Source: Zopfochytrium polystomum (lineage: Eukaryota > Chytridiomycota > Chytridiomycetes > Chytridiales > Chytridiaceae). From it: DNA of 64,000 nucleotides. The DNA is taken from positions 62,001 to 126,000 of the forward strand of contig JAIVFJ010000140.1 in NCBI GenBank assembly GCA_025765615.1, written 5' to 3'. The notes beneath the pieces are model-generated. The model saw nothing but the letters and a program-made list of their open reading frames with translations, ran no database searches and was not told where the DNA came from. This document shows positions 10,529 through 28,349 of the stretch, piece by piece. A program made the translations under genes and the position numbers. Every line of letters begins with the position of its first letter. Position 1 is the stretch's first letter.

Positions 10529-13500
10529 ATGCACAACCACATTGGAAGTTCGACGGCGCCCCAGTAATAGTGATTTCTTCTTACTTTTTGTTACCGATCC
10601 CTGACCTACTTTTTTACTTTCTTTTTCCCGGTTGCAAGAACTGCTACTCATAAGAGTGCAAGAAAACAGCATAGCCTAAACAGCGGGAGAGGCTTGCCTG
10701 AAGAACAACGAGAAGCACTTGCATCGCATGAGTAAGCTGCCCTTCCCCCAACCACAATTACTCTTCATGAAAATAAAAGTTTATTCTCCAGATACAGTTC
10801 AAATGGTAGTGATGTATACGCCAGCAATATAGATGATGAGATTCTAGCGGCCCCAAGGATCTGCAGTGATGACTTGTCTGAGCTTCATGAATGGCTTGGC
10901 CCCCTCTCCGAACAGATGGAGCTCAAAAGGGAAAATCTCCTACCTCATGTGCTCCCTGGATCGCGGCAGTGGCTCGTAAAGAGTCTGTTTCAGCTTCTGT
11001 CTTTGGATGGTGATGGTCCTGCAGCAGCGTATCCCAGCACTTTGCTGTGGTTGAATGGAGTTGTTGGAGTTGGCAAATCAGTTGTGGCCGCTGTGTTTGC
11101 CAACGCGCTGCAGTCACGCGGCATGCTTGGTAGCTTGTTCTTCTGGGAGAATGATCTTGTGAATCGGTACAGCGCTCACAACCTTGTCTCAACCCTGGTG
11201 TTTGGCCTTGCAAAGCTCAGTGTGCAATTTGGAGCGATCCTCGTTCAAGTCAAGCGGGATATTCCAGATATTCTTTCCAGATCAGCGTCGGAGATTGCAG
11301 ATGCCCTTCTTGTTCAGCCACTGCGCAAGCTCTCTGCAGAAAAAATTGGCCCAGTGGTTTTTGTTGTGGATGGACTGGATGGATGTGGCGCCGTTGACCG
11401 CAGGGCAGAGGCCCTGCATGTGCTACTGGGGTTGAGCAGGCTGCTTCCTGCCAATGTGAAGATCTTGGTGACGTCTCGACCTGATGCTGATATTGCATCC
11501 GCATTTCAAAACCAGCCAGCTGTCACTATTGAGCCTTTTGCTGTGGAAAATGTTCAGGACCAGATTTCGTTTGCTGAGCACATTCTCAAGACTTGCGGTG
11601 CTGACCATGATGTGGTTCATGAGGGATCCAAGATTCTTGTCGCAAGGTCTGATGGCGTGTTTGTATGGCTGGTGCATGTCTGCAACTATCTGTCAAACTT
11701 GACAACAAGAACAATCACTGTGGAGAAAATCAGTGGTGTTTCTGACTTTGACATCCTGGATGGGAGCCTCGAAGCAATGTATGACAGAGTTTTCTCTGCC
11801 CTCCTTCATGGTGCACAGTTGCGGGACCTAGAGTCTGTGCTCTGCTCGGTACTAGCTGTGCTTACGGTGTCCTTTGAGCCGCTGTCTGAAGCAGGGATCA
11901 CAGGTCTGTTGCAGCGAGCAGAAATTGGAAAAGGAGGCATTGAAAAATGCCTTAACTTGCTGCAGCCCATTGTTGTGCGTGATAAATTGACCGGGAGAAT
12001 CAGATTGTTCCACCACTCTGCAAAGCACTATCTGATGAGCCAAACAATGTACAATGCAAGCTCCTTGCACGTTGCTACTCACCAGGCCCACTCTGAATTG
12101 GCAGCCCTGTGCATCAAGGTTCTGCAGAATACCCTCAAGTTCAATCTGTGCGACCTTCCATTCTCAGCCTTTCACTCTGAGATTCCTGACTTTGAGCAGA
12201 GGGTTCAAAGAGCGGTTCCTGAGCATGTCAAGTACGCTTTGGTCCACTTTTCCGAGCACCTCTTTGACTCCTTTGACGCCGCTGCTGCTGCTGTTACTGA
12301 TGGCGCTGCCCAGTCTGATCTCTTTGGCAAACTTCAAGTTCTCATGGAGACGCATGGACATCACCTTTTGGAGGCTGCAAGCCTGGCAAACTGCTTACCA
12401 ATGTTGATTCCAGCTTTGGCCAGGCTTCAGAGTACCATTTCGCGATGGGGTAGAGGCGTAGCAGAGCTTGAAGGCCTGAATGATCTCATGGAGGAGATGA
12501 AATTCGCTGTCCAGAAGTTTCATATTCCCATTGAGTCATCAGCCCTGCAGGTGTATTTTTCAGCTATCCCGTTTTCTCCAAGCAGCTCCCTATTTTACAA
12601 CCAGTTTGCTGGTGCTGTTCCCCACGGTGTGGCCACCCCGTGCATGGTGAAGGGACAGTCAGAAACTTGGCCTCCCATTCTCAATGTTCTGGAGGGGCAT
12701 ACAGACGTGGTGTTCTGCGTAAGCTTCAGCCCTGATGGACAGCTTGTTCTATCATCAAGTAGCGACGGTACTATTAGAATTTGGGATGCAGCCGCAGGCT
12801 GGGAGTTACACCGACTGGAGGGCCACACTGGCCTTGTTTCATCAGCTTCGTTCAGCCCTGATGGAAAGCTTATTGTTTCAGGAGGCGAGGACAGGACTAT
12901 CAGGATCTGGGATGTCGCCATTGCGAAAGAGCTCCGCCAACTGACGGAGCATGATGCTTTAGTCCACTCTGTGGCTTTTAGTCCAGATGGACATTATGTT
13001 GTTGTTGGAGGGTTCAGCGATCAAGTCAGGATCTTAAGCACATCTTCTGGGGCGGTCATCCACACTTTGGTGCAACACAAGTTACCAGTCAGCACGGTGG
13101 CCTTCAGTCCTGACGGGCAATCTGTGATTTGCGCTGTTTCCGGACTTGGTGGTATTCCCACAATTTGGGATGTATCCACTGGACAAAGGCTTCAGACTCT
13201 CGACGCAGGAATTCGAGCTTTTACCTTTTCTGCGACTTTCAGCCCTGATGGGGAGTTTGCAGTGTCGACTGGCTACGACGAATATGTCAGGATTTGGAAC
13301 TCAACCTCTGGCCAGCTGCTGCACAGGCTGAAGCGAGACACTGTCAGGGGCAAGGCTGGCCCCGCTGCATTCAGCCCAGATGGTCAATTTCTTGTGTGCT
13401 CAAACAATGGAAGTCTCACAATCTGGGACCTGTCCTCCATGAGGGAATCAAGCAGGGTGGAGGTCGTTCCGTTCGTCCACTCTGTGGCATTCAGCCCTGA

Positions 13501-14569
13501 TGGGCAGTCTGTTGTGTGCGCATGCTTTGACAACACTGTGAAGATCTGGAAGCCACGTGCCAGCCAGCTGCAGCAAAGGCAGGAGGGACACTCTAGAGAA
13601 ATCACATCTGTCGCTTTGAGTGCTGACAACCAATTTGTCGCATCAGGAAGCAGCGACAAAACAATCAGGATTTGGAGGGCAACCACTGGCCAAGAATTGT
13701 GCAAGCTGGAAGGCCACACTCGAGGTGTTCGGTCAGTGGCTTTTAGCCCTGACGGGCATCTTGTTGTGTCTGCCAGCGATGACAAGACAGCCAGGATCTG
13801 GGACAGGTTGACTGGCCGAGAAGTTCTGAAGCTTGAGGGCCACAGAGACTCTGTTGTCTCTGCTACCTTTAGTCCTGATGGCCAGTGTGTGCTTTCCCAA
13901 AGTCAAGACCACAGCATGAGGATTTGGAATGCCAGCACTGGTGAGATACTGCGCCAACTGTTGGGGCACTCCGACGACATTAGTTCTGCTGCATACAGCG
14001 CTGATGGGAATTTTGTGGTCTCTGGAAGCTGCGACAAGACTGTCAGGATCTGGGATGCGTTAACAGGGCAGGAGCTGCACAAACTGGTGACTGACTCCAA
14101 AGGTGTGCGGTCAGTGGCATTCAGCCCTCAAGGAGAGCTTGTTGGGCTCGTCACCTCAGATGGAACTGTCATAATTTGGAATGCTTCCACTGAGCAGGAG
14201 CTGATCAAGCTGGAGAACCTGTTTGAGGAGCTCACATCGGGGGCATTTTATGAGTATCGGCGTATGTTTCCAAACTACTTCTCTGATCATTCTGCAGTGT
14301 GGCAACTGGCACTTGAGCCTGCTGCCACTGAAAATTTAGCGGCTCGGCACAGCTTTAGTCTTGTGAGAAGTGCGTCAGGAAAAAGGCTTCATTCAGCGAA
14401 TGAAGCATCATCTGTGGCCATCAATCACGGTGTGTGGTTCACTGAAAATTCTTCGGGCGTCTCTTCCTGGATCCCACCAGAATTGAGGGGGTCTGGGTCG
14501 TGGCAGCTCCTTTTAGACAAGTCAATTTTGTTGCTGGGAGAGGGTTACTCTGGTTTCATTCATTTCTAG
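10529..14569 (+). CDS. NACHT-WD40 (STAND/NLR-like) protein
   Basis: Exons 10529-10563, 10639-10731 and 10792-14569, with introns GTAATA...TTGCAAG and GTAAGC...CTCCAG; phases agree and give 1301 residues. After about 100 residues of unassigned N-terminus comes a P-loop NTPase: Walker A GVVGVGKS (about 132-139) and Walker B VVFVVDGLDG (about 231-240), followed by a winged-helix/helical stretch. From about residue 675 there are twelve WD40 repeats, most with SPDG and IWD cores (for example EGHTDVV and EGHTRGV), then a unique tail of about 120 residues. Fungal NACHT-WD40 proteins are signal-dependent switch ATPases whose WD propeller senses ligands, as in HET-E-type incompatibility genes. No HET, Goodbye or other effector domain is visible at the N-terminus, so the output is unknown. 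Confidence 0.9.
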
Positions 14570-15035
14570 CTATTTTTTATCCTGCCTTTTTCTCCTCGGT
14601 TTTGTCGAAAATTAAGCAATAGTCCAACGCCCATGTGTTATTTTGGATTGTTTCAGATATCGAACTCTGTGATTCCTTGGATCTTTCGTTTTGTTACTTG
14701 TCTTTGGGCTTGGAGACCTTTACCTCTCCCACGGTTCCGTAATGAATCAACTGGCATTGTGGATTGGATGTGGCAAAGGCCGTTTTTTCGGTTCCTTATT
14801 TGCAATCGAGGGGTGAGGTTTCAAACTGAAAGAAAATGCTCGAAAAGTAGCCAGGTTTAGCGGTAAAGACCGGGGGGCCGCAGCAAGAGCCGAAATGCTC
14901 TCAAATATTTAAACTCCACAAGAATCATGCACAGCGTTCAACTCAATGGGGGGTGAGGGGGATGCCTCATGGAGTAATTTTTATTCATGTTCAACCTCTC
15001 AGGGTCCTTACAAACAGCAACGCGCCCGCGTCGAA
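14570..15035. other. Convergent intergenic spacer
   Basis: Lies between the 3' ends of the NACHT-WD40 gene (+) and the GMC oxidoreductase gene (-). Contains T-rich and A-rich stretches but no open frame with a domain; it presumably holds both 3' untranslated regions. Confidence 0.6.
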
Positions 15036-18715
<3,680 letters not shown>

Positions 18716-18734
18716 ATGCCAAGAAGACAACGGC

Positions 18735-18765
<31 letters not shown>

Positions 18766-21700
18766 GGACTACCGTGAGGACGACGACGATGACGACGACG
18801 ACAACGACAACGACCACGGCGACGACGCTGAAGACGCTGCTAACGCCGCTGACCTTAACCTCGAGAATTCAGTTGGCCGCGACAATGACGGTCCGGGACC
18901 AACACGACGACGGCTGTCGAGCAGCCGCGGCTCCGGCCCGGCCCCGCGGGATGCGAACAGGACGGCCATGGTGGCCCGCATCGCGGCGCATCCGGCCCGC
19001 CGCAGCAGCGAGGAGGCGCCCGATCCGGCCGTCCAGCCGCCGCAGCTCGTGCCGGGCGTCGTGCTGCGGGATTACCAGGTGAGCGTCTGTCGCCTCGATC
19101 GCTCAGCCACCCTAAATCGCCCCCCCGGCCGGGTGAAACCCCCCAAAATCCAAAACAGCTCCAAGGCGTTCAGTGGATGTCGTGGCTCTGGAAGTGCGGC
19201 GTCGGTGGAATACTTGGTCTGTGTTGCTTTTTTCTGTCCATGAGGTTTCGCGAGTTGCTACTAAATTCTCCCTATGATTAATTGTGAATTCAACAGCTGA
19301 CGAGATGGGTAAGGGGCATCCGTTTAGCAAACCAAGATTCTTCAATTTCTTTGTTTCCCGCCTATTGCGAAACTCTCCACAACCTAAATATATGGCCCTA
19401 CCCTAACTCTCAGGACTGGGAAAAACAATCCAATCAATCGCCTTCGTCCTCCACCTGCGTCACACGCTGAAAGTCTCCCCGCCTTTTCTGATCGTTGTTC
19501 CGCTCAGCGTACATCAGAACTGGATCGACGAGGCCTCAAAATTCGCAGGCTCTGCGCTGGAAGTCTTTGGATATCGAGGCAGCAAAGAAGAGCGGGAAAA
19601 GGCACGGACGGAGGTGCTGGAGAGGTGTAAGCGTTTTGACGTGATGGTAGCGACGTACGAAGTAGTCATCAATGTGAGTTTGCTTGTTGTTCTGCGAAAA
19701 TGATCGCGCTGGTCATTTTTTGTTCTCCGAGACTTCTCGTTTTTGGACTTCGGCACATCGTTTCTGACCAGCGCGCAGGACAGAGATTTCCTCGAAAAAT
19801 TTGACTGGAAACTGTTGATTGTCGATGTAAGATGCCCTGCCGCCAATTTCCGCCTGTCTTGCAAACGACCTAAATCTGTTCCATCCCCGTTAGGAGGCAC
19901 ACCGATTGAAAAATCCGAGCTCCGTCCTCCACACGACGCTCGCAAGCACAATTGGCACGCCGCATCGACTGCTGTTGACTGGAACGCCCGTCCAGAACAA
20001 CCTCTTTGAACTCGCTGCACTGCTGCATTTCGCGGCGCCAGCTGTCTTTGCGCCGCCAACACTCGATGGCGGGCTTGCCGGATGGTTCGCACCGGAAGAA
20101 GTCGCGGACGTGATCAGTCCGTAAGTGAGGTGTCTTTCCTTCGCCCACCCACCTTGCCCGATCTCAGTTCCTCCCAACTGATGAACTGATCAATGAGCGG
20201 ATGCCTGGTCTCTCCCTCGTCCCCCCTCTTATTGAATTTCAAGCTTTATGCTACGCCGAAACAAGAACGAAGTTCTCACTCTGCCGCCGATGAAAGAAAC
20301 TGTTCTCCTCGCACGTAAGCGGATCCCCATCCCAGGGTGTTTCTTTTCCCCCCGTGTCAGGCAACTAACAAATGTCTTGTCGACACGCGTTTTTTAAGCG
20401 CTCACACCTTTGCAGCGGAAGCTCTATAGGTCGATACTTTTGAAAGACGCCTCGGCGTTCGATTCGGCAAAGAAAACCAGCTTAATGAATAGTTGAGAAA
20501 CCCGCTCCTGCTTCGTTTTCACGTTTCTTCTCTCGGCAATTCAATCGCATTGGAGCAGTCGATCGTCAATGTTGATTCCTCGGTTTTCCTTCTTTTTTAG
20601 TTTTGATGCAGCTTCGCAAGTGCTCCAACCACCCATACATGTTTGGTTCGAAATTTTTTTTTTCAAGTTATGTGGGCACTGACTGAACCTTCCTCGGGAA
20701 CAAAAAACAGATGGTGTGGAGCCGGAGCCATTCGAAGCAGGAGAGCATTTGGTCACCGTTTCCGGAAAATTGTTGGTGCTTGACAGGATTCTGAAGTATC
20801 TGTACGAAAAGGGGCGGCGTGTCCTGGTGAGATACACACCCCTTCACCTCGGCTGTCTGATGAAATTTAGCCAAGGGCTTGTGCATTCCTCGTTTAACTT
20901 TTTCATTTTCCCCGCCTTTCCGCAGATTTTTTCACAAATGACAGTGATGCTGGACATTCGTAAGTACTGAGAAACGGGAGATATTTTCCAAATATTCCAG
21001 ACACATACGGCGAACAGAAAGCTAACCCGTTTGTCCCTCTTCTTCATACTCGTTTTTGACCTCAAGTGCAAGACTACCTGACCTACCGCTCGTACAACTA
21101 CGAACGGCTGGACGGCTCGGTCCGCGGGGAAGAACGCAACATCGCCGTCCGCTCCTTCTCTGGCGGCGGCGGGAGCGGCAGCGGCAGCAAAGCCGGCGAC
21201 GCCGCCGCCGCCGGCCCGACGACGACGCCGCCCTTTGCCTTCCTTCTGTCGACGCGCGCCGGCGGCGTCGGCCTGAACCTGACCGCCGCCGACACGGTTA
21301 TCTTTGTCGACTCGGACTTCAACCCCACCGTCGACGCCCAGGCCGCCGCCCGCGCCCACCGCATCGGCCAGCGCCGTCCCGTCGCCGTCGTCCGCCTCGT
21401 CGCCGCCGGCTCTGTCGACGAGGTCGTCGTGCGCCGCGCGAGGCGCAAGGCCGAAGTTGGTAGAGGCGTGTTGAGGGGGGCGGAGGACGCGGCGACGGTG
21501 GGGGCGGCGAAGGCGGCGGTTGGGGGGGGCGGGGAGGAGGCGGATGTGGGGGCGGGGGGGAGGGGGAAGGGGAAGGCGACCGCGACGGCGGCGGCGGCAA
21601 AGGCGGCCAAGGCGGAGATTGTGGAGGTGATCCGGTTCGGGCTGGCGAGGATTGTGGCGGGGCCGGGGGCGGGGGCTGGGGAGAAGGGGAAAGGGGAGGA

Positions 21701-23938
21701 GGAGGAGGAGCGTGGGAGGGAGGGGGAGGAGGAGGAGGACGTTGAGGCGGCTGCGGAGAGGATTGCGAGGCGGTGGATTGATGGCGAGGAGCGGTCGGCG
21801 GCGGCGTCCCTAGGCGGAAGCAGCGGAAGCGAGAAAATAAACGAGGAGGATGAAGTCGAAGGGTCGCCGGACAGCATGGACGTGGACGAGGTTGGCGCCG
21901 GCGGCGACATGTACGTGTACGAAGGGCACAACTACCGCGACGACGCGAAAGCCGACGAGGACGCGCTGGCGGCGCTTCGCGCCACGGCCGTGGCCGCAAA
22001 GGCCGAGAAAGCGGTGAGTTTGTTACGAAAAAAAGGGGAAACATTACGAAAGCAACCAAACAGCGAACACACTGGCTGACTTTGTGAAACCGATTTTCCC
22101 TTTTCCCACAAAAAAAATAAAAATAAAAAATAAAAAATAAAAGGCTCGTTCCTCCGACCCTCGCCTCGAGCAAGTCAGAGCCGAAGCCCTCGAGAGAGCG
22201 GCGGCGAGGCGGCAGGAGCTCGCGCGGAAGAAGGAGGAGAAGAAACTGGCGCGGTGGGCCGAGGCGGGGTACATTTCGCACGCCATTGGCGACGAGGAGG
22301 ACGAGGACAGCGAAGACGACGACGAAGCAGCTGCAGCAGCGCCGTCACTGGAGCGAAGCGGGACGTCCAGTCCCGCCGAGGACGACGGCGACGACGACGA
22401 CCCGGTCCTGGCCGCGGGCCGCGGGCATTCCGGCGACGACGACGCGGCAGCGCGCAAGCTCTGGACGCTGACCAACGGCACGGTGACGGCGCCCGAGCTC
22501 GAGCGCGGGGAGCCTGGTATCATTGTCCAGTTGAGTTCGAGGGTTTTTCCTCGCTGGGGTCCTCGATTTGGTGTTTTCCCGTTGTTGCGCGGGCGGAGGG
22601 GGGGATGAGGTTTCTTCCTTGAGGTCTGCTCGCTTATGAACGCGCGCCCTGCGGCTCACCCCAAAAAACTCTTATCAGTGTGGTGGACGACTCTGGGAGC
22701 TGGCCCGGGCGCGGAGTCTTTGCTGCGCTCTCCTCGTTGGATCCCAACATTGAGCAGGTAAACGAATTATTCATAGTTTTTTTTTGTTCTCAACCGCTGC
22801 TTTCGGCCCACAGTACTACAGCCAAGCCGGCGAGCTGGGCGACCTCGCCATGGGCTCTGCGCACCTGATTGCGGTGAATGGCGATCCGCGTCGGACTGGC
22901 GGCGGGGGCGGCGACGACGACGGAAAAGCAAGAGAAGGCGAAGGCGAAGGAGGAAGCGCAGAAGAGGGCAAATCCCTCGGCGAGGCGCGGACGCTGTACG
23001 TGGCGCTGCTCGTCGCGCAAAAGCGCTCGCGCGGCAAGGACGCGCCCGGCGGCGTGCGCATCCCGGACCTCGAGACGGCGCTCGCGCGCGTGTCGCGCGT
23101 CGCGAGGAACCTGAAAGGTGAGGCTTTGAGGTTTTCTGTTTTCTTTTTTTTTTTTTTTTTTTCTCCCTGGGGACAGGCGCCGCCGGTTATTAAAAAAAAA
23201 ATACAACAAACAAACCAAAAAAACAACAAAAAAACCCCCCCCTTAAGCGTCTGTACACCTCCCGCGCATCGGCCAGGCTACCCCCAACTTTGACTGGTAC
23301 CGCACGGAACGCATCATCAGAAAGTGCCTGCCGGCGCGCGGAGTGCGCACCGTGCTTTACTACTACCGCCGGCCGTCGCGACGTGCCAGTGGCGGCGGGC
23401 CGCCGGCGCTGGGGCGGGCGACGACGTCGTGGTGGGTGGGGGGCGGGACGCGGGGGTCCTTGACTTGGTCGTCGTTGTCGTCGGAGGCGAAAAGAGCGTC
23501 GGAGGAGGAGGAGGAGGAGGAGGACGAGGACGAGGCGAAGAGTACGCGGCGGCGGGGGAGCGGGCTGCAGGCGGGAGAGGCGGTGGAGGTGCCGGGCGGC
23601 CGCCGTGACGATGGCGGCGGTGAGGAGGTGGAGAGGGTGCGACGGCTAGTGCGGGCTGCGACGGCGCCGGCGGCCGGAGCCAAGGGCGTTGCGGCGAGGC
23701 TGCTGCTGGGGAGGATGCGGGCGACGCGCGGTGGGAGGGAGGAGGAGGAGGACGGCGACGGGGACGAAGACGAGGACGACGGTGATGGGTTTGGCGGGAG
23801 ATGGGCGCGAGGTGGTAGAAAGGATGGAGATGCGAGTGACGAAGGGGACGACGACGTTACGGCGTTCTTTCGGTCCGGCGGGTCTGGCTCTGGGCAGGCC
23901 ACGGGCGGGCGAGGGCGAGAGCGGAAACGCGCCAGGAT

Positions 23939-23970
<32 letters not shown>

Positions 23971-24416
23971 GCGGCGGATCATCGGACTCGATCGAGACGG
24001 CGGCGGCGGTGGCGGCGCGGCGGCTGGGCGTGGCGCGGGCGGTGCTTCCGGACTGGCTGGCGGGCGAGGTGGTAGCTGTCGAAGGGATGCACGACGACGA
24101 CGACGACGACGGTGGCGGCGGCGACAAGGACGAGGACAGCGCCGTCGTGAAGAAGCGCGAGGTGCGGCGGCGGGCGCTGGTGTACGGCGGAGAGTGGAGC
24201 GAGGACGCGGCGGCGCCGGGTGTGAGCTTGGTGATTGTCGGTGGTGGTGGTGGTGGTGACGACGCGCTGGATGACGACGACGAGGACGACGACAACGAAG
24301 AGGGCGAGGAGGATGGCGGTCGAGGTGGAAGCGAGGGGCGGCGGCGGCGGAGCGTGCGGTGGTTTTGTGCGCGCGAGGCGCGCGGTTGGGCGGCGGCGGC
24401 GGCTGGGGTTGAATAA
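18716..24416 (+). CDS. ALC1/CHD1L-like SNF2 chromatin remodeller with macro domain
   Basis: Sixteen exons: 18716-19078, 19159-19216, 19297-19308 (12 nt), 19414-19673, 19779-19826, 19894-20120, 20244-20314, 20399-20491, 20601-20645, 20711-20826, 20926-20959, 21067-22013, 22144-22529, 22679-22757, 22814-23117 and 23248-24416. Every junction keeps phase (1403 residues). After an Asp-rich N-terminus: [20 protein letters not shown] (Walker A), DEAH split by an intron, [58 protein letters not shown] and RAHRIGQ. About residues 887-1050 match a CHD1L-type macro domain ([32 protein letters not shown]). That domain reads poly(ADP-ribose) and relieves autoinhibition at DNA breaks in animals. A roughly 340-residue acidic/Gly tail follows. 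Confidence 0.9.
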
Positions 24417-25602
<1,186 letters not shown>

Positions 25603-27181
25603 ATGGATCGCCGCGTCGTCCTTAACGTCGGCGGCAGACGCTTTGAAACGTTTGTCAGGTAGGGGGGCAAAGACGACCGAATCTCGGTTCACGTCACGGC
25701 CCATCACCACCCCGTGACTAACCTCCTCCCATCGCGAATGCCTTCTCCCCACCACCCGACCCCCAACCCCCCCTTCCCCGACAGCACTCTGCAATGCCTC
25801 CCCGACTCTCTGCTGGGCACCATGTTTTCGCGCCGCAACTCGGACCTTCGCAAAGCGGACGGCGACGGCGAGTTCTTTTTCGATCGCAACGCTTCGTGCT
25901 TTGACGCCATCCTGGATGCGTACCGGATCGGCAAGGCGGTGAGGCGCGAGAGTGGGTGTTGGTCGTGGGGAGAGTGATGAGGAGCGAGGGTGACGAAGCT
26001 CGACCCTTCTTTGCTGGCAATCATAAGGGAGGCGCGGTCCGGCTGATTGCTCCTCCGCGGTTGTCTCGCTCGGTTGCTTTGCTTCTAACAATGAAACGCA
26101 AACAACCCACACACTCACACACACACAGATCTGCCCTCCCACCGTCTCGGAACGTGCGTTCGAGCGGGAATGCCTCTTTTGGGGGATCGAGCCCGCTCCC
26201 GTCCGACGCCCGAAACGGCGGCTGCCCGTCAACGCCGGTGCAGGCCATCCCGCGTTCGCCATCCCCGCTCCCGCCTCCGCCTCCGCCTCTGCCTCCTTCG
26301 CCCCGACCACAGCCACCTCCCTGCACGCCCTCGTTTCCCGCACTCTCGCCGTCGCAAAGCTCATGCAGCTGACCACCCCGCGCGGCCGCGCCTGCGAGCC
26401 CGTGTCCGTCGCGATCGACGTGGACGGAGCTCTGCTCGACGTACCGCAACGCCGCGTCGCCCCGACACCCTCGCTGCGCCGGTTCTGGGAGCAGCTCGCT
26501 GCGCTGGTCGCCGCGGCTGCCCTCGAGCAGCGCGTGGCGTCGTTCCAGGAAGAGGCGGTGGTGGAGCGGGTGGTGCCACCTGCGGCGGCGGACCAGGCCG
26601 CGGCGACGGATGCTGCTGCGGACGCGGACGACGAGGACGGCGAGGACGAGGACGACGGGAGGACGGCCGTGACGCCCGCGTCCCCCGGCATGGACGAGAC
26701 TGCTTCTGCCGCGTCGCCGTCGCTGGCGTCGCCGGTGGCTTTGCGCGCCGGCAAGGGCCCTGTCGTGTTTGAAGCGGGCGATGCAACCGTCGGGCTGGGC
26801 CTTACTCAGCTGGTGGGCGGCGGCGGCGGCGGCAGCGCCGGCGGGTTCGGCCCGACGACGGGCCACCGGGTCGACGACAGCGACGACGACGAGGCCGACG
26901 ACGACGACGACGACCTGGACGAGAGCGACCCCGCGCGAGCCGCCGCGCGGCGGCGCTTGACGCTGTTCCTGCAGCTCCTCGAGACCCACTGCCGAAACGC
27001 TGGCGCGCCCGGCGCCGTGCGGCTGGCGATCGAGCCCAAGACGGAAAGCCTGTCGGTCGCGGCTCCCGCTCCCGCAGACGCGGAAGGGCATCAGCCGGAT
27101 GCGGCCAACACCGCCACGATCGAGTTTGTGACGTCCTGGGAGTGCGTTCTGTCGGTCGCGTCCGTACCCGTGCAGGCGTGA
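25603..27181 (+). CDS. KCTD-like BTB (T1) domain protein
   Basis: Exons 25603-25658, 25785-25938 and 26129-27181 (phases agree, 420 residues). The start has a strong context (CCACCATGG). Residues 1-95 form a potassium-channel-tetramerisation-type BTB: VVLNVGGRRFET, then LPDSLLGTMFSRRN, DGEFFFDRN, FDAILDAYRIGK and ICPPTVSERAF. Such domains form tetramers or pentamers and often bind cullin-3. The remaining 320 residues are Ala-rich with acidic runs and no channel membrane segments, so this is a soluble KCTD-type adaptor rather than a channel. The second intron ends in a CA microsatellite running directly into its AG. Confidence 0.85.
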
Positions 27182-27362
27182 TTCCGACCCCCCGCTTTTG
27201 GTTTTTTCAGTTTGCTCGCCATACCAGCAAGCAGCCTCTTGCAGTAGTAGACCAGCCTTCCTTCCTCTCGGTCGGGGGGCACGTTTGCGGAAACGATCCC
27301 TGACTCGACACCCTGATATTTTCCTATATTCGCACTCGCCCCCCCTCAAACGCGCACACACA

Positions 27363-27402
<40 letters not shown>

Positions 27403-28212
27403 CACACGCCTCGTTTTGCTTTCCGTTTGTACGGCTGTTTGCGGTGTGGGCGTCGTTTTTAAGCCAGTCGCGTCATCCACAGATCCCTTGGCTTCTTATT
27501 TTTTTTTTTTTTTTTTTTTTTTGGCAGCATTTTTGGCTTCACCCATTTACCCGTTTGTATTTTTTTTTTTTGGTTTTTTTTTTTTTTTTGTGTTTTCGGC
27601 CCCTATATTTGCATCACCGGACCTTTGGGCCTCCGCCCCCCCTTCCCCCCAACCTTCCCCCCCGGTTTCTGTCCACTTTGGTATGCTTTGGCTCAAGTGG
27701 TGGTGATGGTGGGGGCCACAGATGCTTATTTAAATGAACGTCGCCCGTGCGAAAGCGGCGAAAAACACGTTACTGTTGGGGGGGAATTACGTCCTGGTTT
27801 TCCGTTGCTTTTCTTTTTATTTAAACATTTGGATTGCAGTGTCGGACTGCACGGATTTCAATGGCGTTTCTTCTTCCTTTCGATCCCAACCCTCGCAAAA
27901 AGGTTGGAACCATGCAGATATGAGCGTAAAACGAGCGCCTCCACTGGACTGGACGGTTCTCCGCATAGGCGATAACTTGCGCTGCTGACCCCCTCCCCTC
28001 CCTTGCTTGAGGTACCCCAGACAGGGGGGAAATCCTACTACCCTGATTTTTGCTTTGCCCTCTTTTGCACTCGTAACTGGTCTGCCCAAACCGCCACGAA
28101 CGAAGCTGCAATTTGTCCTGACGTCAAACACCCCAGCCAAGGGAACTTTGCACAGGCAACCAGCCTTCCCCCCAAGCAAGACAATGCAACAAGAATTTGT
28201 TGCTCACAAAGG
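27182..28212. other. Intergenic region with homopolymers and CA repeat
   Basis: Holds a (CA)n tract at about 27356-27400, T-runs near 27499-27523, 27559-27570 and 27577-27589, and a C-rich stretch. No domain-bearing frame. It ends where the truncated LTR of copy B begins. Confidence 0.6.
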
Positions 28213-28349
28213 GTAATACAATGATACCAATGATACCAATGACAACAAGACAAGTCAGGAAAGCAAAGAAGATTCCAGAAGGTTCCACAAGGTTCCATGA
28301 AGGAATGTTCTAGAAGGTTCCAGAGGTTTCCAGAGGGTGATTCATAACA
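28213..28349 (-). repeat. Truncated 3' LTR of copy B
   Basis: Matches the HSE-bearing 137 bp of the LTR, ending at the usual ATTCATAACA. The rest, with the TATA box and R/U5, is missing, and unrelated sequence abuts at 28212. Two 4-unit GAA/TTC arrays remain. Confidence 0.9.
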
